DNA from: Petrosia ficiformis
Taxonomy: Eukaryota; Porifera; Demospongiae; Haplosclerida; Petrosiidae
Direction: 5' to 3'
DNA: 64,000 nucleotides
Assembly (NCBI GenBank): GCA_947044365.1
Contig: OX345636.1
Span: forward strand, 14,420,615 to 14,484,614
Below are positions 55,301 through 64,000 of the stretch, one piece after another. The notes under the pieces were generated by a model. That model was not told the DNA's origin, did no database searches, and worked only from the letters and a program-made list of their open reading frames with translations. The translations under genes were made by a program, and so were the position numbers. Each line of letters begins with the position of its first letter. Within the stretch, counting starts at the first letter, position 1.

Positions 55301-58300
55301 GACATAATGTATAATATATCTCATTAGTATGGTATAAGAATTATAGTAGGTGTATAGGCATTGCAGTTGTATAGAGGTTATATGAGGACATGGGATTATT
55401 GTATCATGAAGTATTATACTAGTTTAGGTTATATAGCTACTGATATCACAGTAAGAGTATAATTTAGATAGATTACAGATCTAGAAATGGGATAATTAAC
55501 AAATACTAATTTCACAATCTGATATATAATATCACAGTAAGACTAATGTAGAGCATAGGCTAGGTATATAACAGAGATAGGGTAACAAATATCAATTTGA
55601 TATATGATATCACAGTAATATTAATGTAGACTATAAGATAGGTAAATTACAGAGATGAGGTAAACATTAATTTACTGATTCATTAACAGAGCAAACAACT
55701 GTAGCACAAAGTCTGATCTTATAAGAGTATATGATAAGACAATATATAGCATCATATTAAACAGTTGTCTCATCTCCAGGTTCTTGCAGATGTTTGTGCA
55801 GGGAGAGAGAGCCTGGAAACAAGGCAACATAAACAGTGCATTGCTAAAAATACAAACTCCTCCAAGATTGTGCATGAACATACCCTAGATATGGCACATT
55901 GTTTCCCCAAAGATATAATAACTATTAAGGATTGAGGAGTACATCCGTGGTACATGACGTTTGGTTAATGATGTTAAAAAACAGTTATTTTCAACATAAT
56001 CTTTAAAATTAATATGATAGACAAAAAGATAGACAAACTTGCATTTGACCATGACAGGCTTTTTCAAATTTTACTAATAATTATAATTATGTAGCTGATA
56101 CACATAGAAAAGTCATTACTATGTGATCTTGTCAAGTTTGATTCTATTTCAGTATTTGTTAAAATTTAAATTTAACGGTGAGGAAACTAGACTAAAGGGA
56201 GTGCCATGGTACCATTTTTTGGGAGAAACAGTGTGAAATTGTGTATTCCATTGACTTGAGGGAAAAGGACTATTATAATAAAAGTACTAATTGCCAGTGA
56301 CATTTTATTATGTGGTGCATCACTAACAATAAAATTGTTTTTTAAAATCTCAATAAAGGAAGATGTGGGAATGTCAAAACCAAGACAAACAATTAAACAA
56401 ACACCTTTCATATAACCCTACATAAGTACCCACTCCACTATAAACAAAAGACATACTGTAGAACTTATACTCACCAAATTGTCTGTACTGTCTTAGCAAG
56501 AATAAATCATCTGGTCTTTGTCCACCTTCAAACACAACATGACCCTATTTAAACGAGAAATAGATATTGTAAACATGTATAGACCTTACAACACTGTTTA
56601 TATCATATAGAAACATAGCAAACATGCACATACCTCCTAAGTAAGTTTTAATTAATGTATGATAATTATGCGACTGACAATGGAAAAGTGGCAATTTTGA
56701 ACAAATGTTTACATTTCAATGCTTGCCATTTGGCTACTACATACAGGAATATAACTACATTTGCATGGTATCCAAGAAAAGCATTGATACAAGGTTTAGT
56801 CAGCTTTCTGTACAAAATGGGTAAATGTAAGCCCTTTGTCAAAATTATTATTGTAAAAATGTATGAAACAGTAACCAATCATAGAAAAATTACTGACTGT
56901 ATAAACGACTGCTCAAATATTCAAATTAAAACACAACACACTCAAATAAACTCACAGTGACACCAGTAAACATGACTTCATCAAAACTCTTTCTCATGAT
57001 ACAACCAAGCTTTACATTTGCATAATCAAACATCTCAAGAGGAACCAGTTCACCATATAAATGTTCACACCCACTATCATTACCAGCTGTAATTTTCTTT
57101 GATGTAATATTGAGTCCTATAGCAATTGACCACATGGCATCATAAGCCACACCGACTGAACCAAATTCATGTGCACTGTATTCCTGGTATCGTGGTTGTT
57201 GTAACAGTTCATGATACTCATCAGCAAAACTTGAAGCATTCTGTGCATGAAAATAAAATTAATACAGTGCCCTCTGAATAGTGACTGTATTATTACAGTA
57301 ACCAGGGTTTCATATAGGATTTTTTGTTGGATGGGAGAATCAATTGATCATGTAAAACATAACATTTCTTAAGGGATGCTCTCCCCGGCTTATTCATAAT
57401 AAAATATTATCACGAAGGACCTGAGTGTACATACACCAGTATTTTGATTAACATGATTATTCCTTCCACGGATGTTTTAAATTTAGGTCCACTTAAGTTG
57501 CTTATGGGTCTCTAGACGGCTATTAGTTGATGATGTTAATAAAAAAAAGGAAAACACCCACTTGTTAACCATTGCCTGTGTAGGCAGAGCAGGGGGTTAC
57601 TGTAATCATTTTGTTTGTCTGTGTATGTGTATGTGTATTCCCGGACTTCAATCAAGCTACCAACAGTTTTAAAGTTATGACAGCTACTATAACTCATATG
57701 TTAATCGCCACATCATAACTTTCAGACATTGTTGTAACCAGACTCAAAATATTATCTAAGTAGAATTTGGGCATGTGAAGCGCTTGGCAATAGTGTAGTG
57801 CCTAATTAATTTTCATAGTGGGTGTGGTCAATTAAAAATAATTAATTAGAAAAGAAAAATGTCAATTGCAGTATATAGGTCTTTGGTGTTTCACAATCAG
57901 TGCTTTTTAGTGTTTCTAATGTCAGTTCTCTTGCTATTATACTAATCGAAGTAACTCAACTTTCAAGTCTGATTTCCATGGGAATTCAGTGATTCAAAAT
58001 GTATGATATGCTCCCTTAAAGATTATTGCTGTGGAAGCACTGCTTCATCAAAGTAGTAGCATTGAGCATTGGCTCTAAGCGTTCTGCTATGACAGTCACT
58101 TTCTAGCTCTACCCATTTAATTTCATGCATGTGATTGCAGCCACAAAACTGACATTGTTCTAGTTTGCTATAAGTGCTGTTCTTATACTTGCACTTTGTA
58201 CTCTTGCTAGGACTGGAGTGTAAGCTGCAACACCAGTGAGACCCAACTTTAAAATATTTAATGATAATGCTGTATGTTGCCCCTAAAGTCTTCAAATTCA

Positions 58301-61300
58301 AGTTTTGTCCCCCCTCGACAAATTTTCTAAATGAAAGTCTGAGCACTGTACCCATTTGTGCTCATAAGTAACTACTACGCAATGGCTGCTCTTGATTAAT
58401 AATTAACTTCATTGTGAGGTTACTGTTCTTATTTTGTTATTAATTATTCTTATAACTAGTCAGATAATTTGTCCTGTCAATTGCAATTTTGTCCAGACAA
58501 AGAGGTAAAATGTCCAGAAAATAGTCAATTGCTGGACGTTACTTCAACAACTGTAACACACACACACATAGTATACAGTATTGTCTGCAAATATTTATTA
58601 TGGCTTTGCATCGAAGTACATTCATTATTACTGGTGTCATAATAGCTTATATATATAATACTTTGGGAATTCTTGGAGAGGGGAAACTTGCGTGGTGAAA
58701 TCCTAGGGTGTCACTCCCCTTAGTCTTGGAAGCCACACTCTTGCACACTAGGCGGGAAGAGAGTCTGGTCAAACTCGCATAGCTAAGTGGTTCCAGACTT
58801 TAAGTAAAATGGATATGAGCAAGATTGTAGTAGACATCGTGAACCTATTAGGTACTCACAAGTAGACAAGCAGATATACATGCATGTATTTGACAGATTG
58901 AAAGGTATCTAGCCTTTGTACAGTTAGGTAACTTTTCTTGCTGTAAGTTTTGTTTCCTGTTTTTGTCAATAATTATTCTGTTTCACATTTGTAGCAAATA
59001 AAGGCATTTGAATCTCTGAGTCTCACTACTTAACTTTGCTAATATTTTATTTATGTCTATACAGCTTGACCCATGAAGTTTATTTCTTCTACGAGGGTCA
59101 TTAGGTAGAACATCTTGGCACAAAGAACAACCGAAACTAGCGGTCATGTTTAAAGTGGGGCGTTATAATTATCCCACACTTATCGCTCACTTATTTGTCA
59201 AAGAAATTCTTGGACAAGCGTCACAACTCAGCTATGCAAGTTTAACCAGACTCTCTTCCCACATAGTATGCGAGATTCTAGCATGCAAGACTACTCCCCT
59301 CTCTCTGCATGAAACCATGGTAACCGTTACTGTGCAGTCACAAATAAATACAGAAATACTTATTTACGAATATTGAAAGTATGTAGCTACCTCTCCAGAC
59401 AATGTATCAACATTATTATGTTCATTAAGAAGAAATCCATGTGGAAGGATTCCAAAACTTCCATGGAGAGCTTTAGCTACTAGCCAGTGAGGACAAGAAG
59501 AGTTAGTTTCAGGTACTTCTATCCACCATTCAGTAGTGGAACCTTCTGAAATGAACCAAACATACTCAGGATAAACTAGACCTCTATGGTATGCCTACAT
59601 GGATAACAGATAGTGTTATGATATTTATATATAGTGCATGGAATGGCTAAAGCAACTTCAAAACAAGGTGATAGTTATGTATGACAATTGTTTGAGTACT
59701 TAGAATTTCAAGAGATAGAGAGTGCAACACATGAGGGGTACTTTGGCTTTCAAGAAATGGTCCAATCTTCAAAAGAAGCTCAGAGAAAAAAAAACTTGCA
59801 ACATAACTGAACAGGTTCCACTGTACAAAGGTTACTTGTTGTAAAGCTAGATTATAGATCAGAATTGGCTATTACAAGTATAGATGGTATCACAACACAA
59901 CAGCTATAAAGAATGCCCAGACTATAGCTACCTCAGTTCATATACTTTATAATAATTTATAATCTCACCTCACAAAGTATTTTGTATACATATTCACTAT
60001 ACGCATTGACTTTAATAATTCTGTGATTACCATTCCTTATCTGTATAGTAAATAAATAATTATTATAATTATGAATACGTATTTGTAAATAAAAACCAAT
60101 GAAATACAAGTATACGTGAATCAATTTTATGTTTCCTTTTCAAAGGTTTTACACTTCTGTTAACATTGCAATATTAATAACCAGGAAATTAAAATGCGAT
60201 GAGTTTGTATGTAATATAGTGGTTTAGTGTCATAAGAATAATACAGGACTATACTAATGAGGCAATGGATTGAAATTTGCCATACACAAAAAAAAAGAAT
60301 GGAGAGGATAATTTTATGAAAACAGTACAGGAAAAAATTATTGCTCATTCTAAACTAAAATTATCAATATGTTTCAGAAGTCATAGCAGACGTGAATGAC
60401 TTTTAAATCCATAAGTTCACATTCACAATGACCTCAAAACTAAGATATGATGAAATTACAAGTAATATATCACAAGTAATATATTACAAAAAAAAACGTT
60501 TTAAAAAATGAAAGAGTATATAGGGATATACATCAAAACCAAAAAAGCACAGGGATAATATTGGGATGGTACCTTAGCAACATAATTAAACACCACTTCC
60601 ACATAACAACCATAAACAAGTACTGGTTCTTTGTGTTTTGCCTTTACTCTAGCTATATATTATACTTATGTAAGGTATCAACCAATGAAACATGTCATAT
60701 CTAATATTATTTTAATATAAGATATATATTAAAGTTTAGAATCAACAAGTAGTACAAAACAGGATATCAAACATCAAACACATAATGATCATTCTTTGTC
60801 AATTAATATTTTGGTTTATGCATGATTAATGTACACCCATGGGAAAAATGGAAGCCTCAGAACACTTTTCCCAAGAGTTATAGGCTTACAGTTGTGGTCA
60901 GTGAGGTCCATTTGAGTTAAATACCACTTGGATCAGGTGTTATAGGCTTATGTCTCCCACGATACATCAAAAGATAACCATGGAGATACATATACATCAT
61001 AGTTTAAAAGCGAAATATAACCTTCCAAACACAATTGAAAATGAATGAGATATTTATAATTATGTATATATACATTATAATAATATATAATATACAAGTG
61101 GTCAGAGGTTTTCATACATTTTGAAGCATAGACCAAATTGGCTCAACAATGGTTAGTGTGTGTGCCATTGGGAATACATCTTTAATTAATGAAGAGTTAG
61201 TGACAATATAATCATAATTAACTGTGTCATATGGCCCAAAGAGAGAACAGTGAATTGCCAAATAAGAAGCTCATCTGGCCAATGGTGCACCATATATGCT

Positions 61301-63301
61301 TATCAAAAATACTGCAAGCAGTATATACAATCTTCTCAGTTTAATACTTACCGCATTAAACACTTCTTCATAAGGAAATTCCACAAGATCTGATTTAAGA
61401 GTCACAGAACTATCAAGATAAAAACCCTCTTCATCAAATATCACTTCCATTTGATCAGTCACCTGGAAAAAAAGGATGAATGAATAAATGAATAAGTTGT
61501 ATTGAACAAAATGATGGTAAGATGAAGGGAAAATGCCTTCAAAGCTTTCCCAGTTAAAAACTAAAAAAGGGAAATAAAGATCTGAGGTTAACATGTGTTT
61601 TTATTCTTTAGACAACGAAAACTGATATTTCTCAGAGAGATAGTAACTTAATATGCTCAAATATGCTAATTACAAAGCTGACATGCATAGCAGTGTGGAA
61701 ATATTGAGTTGACTTGGGTCAACCATTATAGCGAATATCATATTATAGCTATACATGTAGAATATATAATTATGTAGCATGGCTTCTCAGTGTGTATCAT
61801 TGATCTGTCAATAGCATGTATCTCTACATGTATCTCTACATGTATCTTAGAATACCATGTATCTTTACATGTATCTCAGTAGCCTTGCGTAGCCAGCCGC
61901 TCTCACTCTAACGAAGCAGGAAGAGTCTGGTAAATCTCCATTGTTATAGTCGTCCAGTGGAACTACCGGATTTCCAGTAGTTTCATTTATTTCAAGCATT
62001 GTTTGATAAAACACCATTGAGATAGAAAGGATTATAGCAGTTGCTCCGCAGCTGGAGAGGATTTGTTGTTGAAGGATAACGAGATGGAAACAGTAAAAGC
62101 TTTTGTGTTATATTTTTATGCTTACCCACGGGCTATAGAAGCTCTGGCTACATTTTTGACAGACAAACGCTCTTTCTTCCTTAAATATGGAATTCCTACT
62201 CCATGTCCTTCTAATAGTAAGCATTTTAGAGCTTCCCTGACCTTAACGGCAGCTCTTCCATTCAACAGTTTCCTTTTGAATTTGCTTCTTAAAAAGCTAA
62301 TCTCACTATCACACAAACAGCAATTCTCCATTTTAAGTAATACCTTCTTACGCACCCACCTAACATAAGTACTTTTGGCAACGTCACTGGACGACTTTAC
62401 CAATGGAGTTTTACCAAACCCCCCTTCGTTTAGAGTGGGAGGGGCTGGTTATGCAAGACTAGTATCTCAGTACAGTATAATAATAGTGTGGAAACAGGCA
62501 GTCACACGTACTTAATACACACAAACAGTCACATATGTATGTACTTAATAGGCATGTACAATCACAATCATGACTTAATTAGTAGAGATGTTAATAAAAC
62601 ATGTATCACTAATGTGACAAAAGTTGACATAGCTAATTAATTGATATGACTAGACATGTAGACTTTTGATATGATGTTATAAAATGTTTTGGAGAATGTG
62701 TCTGACCCTAATATAAGGGCTATATATAGTTCAGAACATTAAAAGTTGGCTGTTATAATTATATAGGTGGCTTCATCACCATAACACAGTACTATATAGA
62801 ATAGCTGGACTGTGCATCAATTCAGAGTATTAAACGTTGGCTGCATGATATAAACATAGCCTCACTTTATCACACAGGCATTACTACATGTGTATGTATG
62901 TATAAAGACATAGCTGCACCATACCTCAGAGTCAGGGATTAAATCTTATATAGGTAACAACTATATCATACAGGCATTGCTATAAAGAATAGTTGGACTA
63001 TACATAATGCCTCAGGGCCAATTTCCCAGACATAACTATGCATAAACAAACAATTGAACTGAGTTCCTAATTACAGATAATCAAAAAAACTTATTTCTTA
63101 ATTATAATTTATAAATCATTGATTTCCTACCTCAGTGAAAACACTTTCTTCTTGTGTGATAATTGCCATTTGTTGCCATCCAAATTCTCTCATCAATTTA
63201 GCCATTGTTACAGCACTGAGATCAAAAGATGGTAGTGTTCGATGGAAATCCCGATAAATCTCTCGATCACTGAGAATAGAAGCAGCTGAAGCATATGACA
63301 T
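49388..63301 (-). CDS. GABA-B-receptor-like class C GPCR, 13 exons, 5' end off the right edge
   Basis: Exons (5' to 3'): 63131-63301, 61352-61462, 59969-60040, 59391-59594, 56956-57240, 56475-56544, 55147-55251, 53641-53785, 53158-53284, 52310-52417, 51478-51621, 50854-51177, 49388-49588. All have GT/AG and chain in phase (about 689 codons). Exons 1-7 form the venus-flytrap domain: SYASAASILSDREIYRDFHR, KLMREFGWQQMAII, GLVYPEYVWFISEG, VGVAYDAMWSIAIGLN. Exons 8-12 form the 7TM_3 domain: SLQVIYYIMASFGIIFAGAC (TM1), KLASPNLNYLIIVGSVLLYT (TM2), VWVFSIGYTLCFAVILSKTW (TM3), WILVVVIAIVVTIDLSILFI (TM4), then TM5-7 with WLGISFAYKG, ALNDSKEIAAII and LGLIFVPK. Exon 13 carries a short heptad-like helix (ENVASLKARIQELESELALK), like the coiled coil GABA-B subunits use to dimerise. 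The position and motifs identify the GABA-B branch rather than mGluR, since no cysteine-rich linker separates the two domains. Ligand unknown. Reading through the last donor stops at 49313-49315. Confidence 0.88.
50191..50793. mobile_element. MITE in GPCR intron, CCATCCCTATGATTGCTT ends
   Basis: The left CCATCCCTATGATTGCTT and right AAGCAATCATGGGATGG form terminal inverted repeats of the 13848-14226 family. At about 600 bp the interior is longer and contains unrelated AT-rich sequence. Confidence 0.5.
51390..51421. repeat. CATCTATC microsatellite
   Basis: Imperfect CTATCCAT/CATCTATC units in the GPCR intron between the TM4 and TM5-7 exons. 51640-51800 in the next intron is ATT-rich. Confidence 0.8.
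52667..52732. repeat. 24-bp-arm hairpin in GPCR intron
   Basis: GTGGTATTACAGCTATTTGG and its inverse CCAAATAGCTGTAATACCGC flank a palindromic spacer AAGGGCTTAGCCCAAGG. A compact cruciform-forming repeat. Confidence 0.7.
53905..54253. mobile_element. MITE in GPCR intron, 13848-family
   Basis: GCATCCCATCGCTGTGATTG ... AAAGCAATCAAAGGGA are the degenerate inverted ends. The body carries GGGGCTCAGTAAATGGGCAA like the A-box-containing part of the 13848 copy. A second partial copy in the opposite orientation follows at about 54457-54700. Confidence 0.55.
54700..55146. other. GPCR intron, nothing recognised
   Basis: Short imperfect repeats of GAATTCTGAATGCTGA-type sequence; no coding signal. Confidence 0.3.
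55440..55675. repeat. About 90-bp tandem repeats in GPCR intron
   Basis: TGATAT..ATATCACAGTAA...TAGATTACAGA.(A)GG(G)TAA units recur three times with divergence. Confidence 0.6.
58380..58545 (-). repeat. Dispersed repeat related to the duplicated segment
   Basis: Inverted relative of 1585-1790 and 13560-13740: AATGGCTGCTCTTG...GTGAGGTTACTGT...GTCAATTGCAATTTTGTCCAGACAAAGAGG...AAATGTCCAGAAAATAG. It shows that this part of the segmental duplication is itself a dispersed repeat. Confidence 0.6.
58721..59293. mobile_element. TAGTCTTG-end MITE with 7-8 bp target duplication
   Basis: The left end TAGTCTTGGAAGCCACACTC..GGGAAGAGAGTCTGGTCAAACTCGCATAGCT is inverted at the right end, finishing GCATGCAAGACTA. 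CTCCCCT flanks both ends. The only open frame (59146-59376) straddles the right end and has no domain. Same terminus family as 9534-10465 and 61880-62461. Confidence 0.65.
60490..60690. repeat. Foldback repeat, third copy (one arm)
   Basis: GGGATATACATCAAAACC...ATTGGGATGGTACCTTAGCA...CCACTTCCACATAACAACC matches the left arms at 4724 and 31505. The right arm is reduced to TACTTATGTAAGG. Confidence 0.55.
61880..62461. mobile_element. TAGCCTTG/TAGTCTTG-end element with perfect 9-bp target duplication
   Basis: Terminal inverted repeats of about 85 bp (TAG.CTTGC.TA.CCAGCC...TCGTCCAGTG) bound a 582-bp element, flanked by identical GTATCTCAG at 61871-61879 and 62462-62470. Long TIRs with a 9-bp duplication suggest a Mutator-like element. 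The interior carries a coding fragment at 62122-62403. Confidence 0.75.
62122..62403 (-). pseudogene. Cysteine-pair (ZAD-like) domain fragment inside the TIR element
   Basis: 94 codons: MENCCLCDSEISFLRSKFKR, then KVREALKCLLLEGHGVGIPY and LRKKERLSVKNVARAS. The start ENCCLCDSE...(K/R)...RR... resembles the first half of the zinc-binding N-terminal domains of sponge mobile-element proteins. The expected second cysteine pair is not in frame. Likely a captured or residual coding fragment. Confidence 0.4.
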
Positions 63302-64000
63302 CTGTACGAGATGAAAATAATATAAATATGTGGATTTTTTTGTGAAAATCAACCATTTATATTAAGTGGTTTGATCAAACACTTGCATTTAAACATTCAC
63401 TATTTCACTGTGTTGTAGAAGCCACTGAAGTCCAGTATCTCAGAAGTGAATGATTGATCTTCTTGGATACTAAGTTTCATCATAAGTTTAAAAAATGTAC
63501 TTAAGCACAACCAATTGTTCACCGACATGCATGTCTGGTGAACAATTGTAGGTAACCTTTATTGCTTCATAAAAGGTACAATAAACTTATTGAAAAACAC
63601 ATGGAATATTTTTAAATGTAGTGACAAACAATGAAGCATATATAGGAAAAGCACACATCAGGATGGCTTGAGTTGACACAATTTGCTATGAAGGAAGGGT
63701 CTGGTCAACCCACTGTACTGACAAACAGTTGGTTAGTAGGTCTTCAATGAAGTAAAGCATAATTCCAAGGTGGAGTCTGCACTTGTACATGTGCAGTAAA
63801 ATAATTATCATACATGTACACATGTATACATATACATGTATACATATACATGTATACACATGTATTTGTATACATATAAATACAATATTATTATGTAATC
63901 TAAACCACACTTTATAATAATACCTAAAACCTAATAACTGGTACATGCACTTGTGTAAAACTATGTAATCTAAACCACTGTATTATAATAACTATCACAG
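63302..64000. other. Upstream intron of the GPCR gene with short repeats
   Basis: No exon recognised, so the next upstream GPCR exon lies outside the window. CAATTGTTCACC-GACATG / CATGTC-TGGTGAACAATTG is a near-perfect palindrome at 63511-63549. 63810-63870 has ACATGTATACATATACATGT repeats. Confidence 0.5.

Overview
The window is metazoan nuclear DNA: AT-rich, intron-containing, GT/AG splice sites in consistent phase, and packed with eukaryotic transposons. The gene families present are a small death-domain protein ending in a C-terminal domain I know from Amphimedon proteins, an IgGFc-binding-like surface gene, a GABA-B-receptor-like class C GPCR, a SAMD3-like gene, and CACTA, DIRS, Penelope, pogo and hAT-like elements. 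Together they point to a demosponge, most likely Amphimedon queenslandica or a close relative. This is an inference from family content; no database was searched.

Layout. About 0.7-29.8 kb (minus strand) can be read as one 8-exon death-domain gene (447 codons including stop, all phases compatible). Its long introns hold a LINE with a 2A-like motif (5.4-9.1 kb), a TIR element carrying a RecQ helicase fragment (9.5-10.5 kb), a decayed pogo transposase with a PHD finger (11.3-13.4 kb) and a DIRS retrotransposon (17.3-28.9 kb). The DIRS is split by a 7-kb CACTA-type element (about 18.9-26.1 kb). A 2-kb segment carrying two exons of the gene is duplicated (1.5-3.5 kb and 13.4-16.2 kb). From 30 to 38 kb lie remnants of a YqaJ/SWIM-type element protein, foldback repeats, MITEs, a hAT-like DUF4371 transposase and the 3' end of a Penelope-like element with a hammerhead-ribozyme core. 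From 39.3 to 44.5 kb is a decayed gene for a type I membrane protein with an IgGFc-binding-like ectodomain. From 49.4 kb to the right edge the minus strand carries 13 exons of a GABA-B-like receptor; its 5' end is outside the window.

How parts relate. The CACTA element has two head-to-head genes separated by about 105 bp: an intact C2H2/Tnp2-like transposase and a SAM-domain gene with one frameshift. Its right terminus is nearly identical to the ends of 390-430 bp MITEs elsewhere in the window, so it or a relative probably mobilised them. A second set of elements with TAGTCT ends and 7-9 bp target duplications carries gene fragments (RecQ; a cysteine-pair domain) and looks Mutator-like. Only the death-domain gene and the GPCR look like intact host genes. 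Most other coding sequence belongs to mobile elements, many of them broken.
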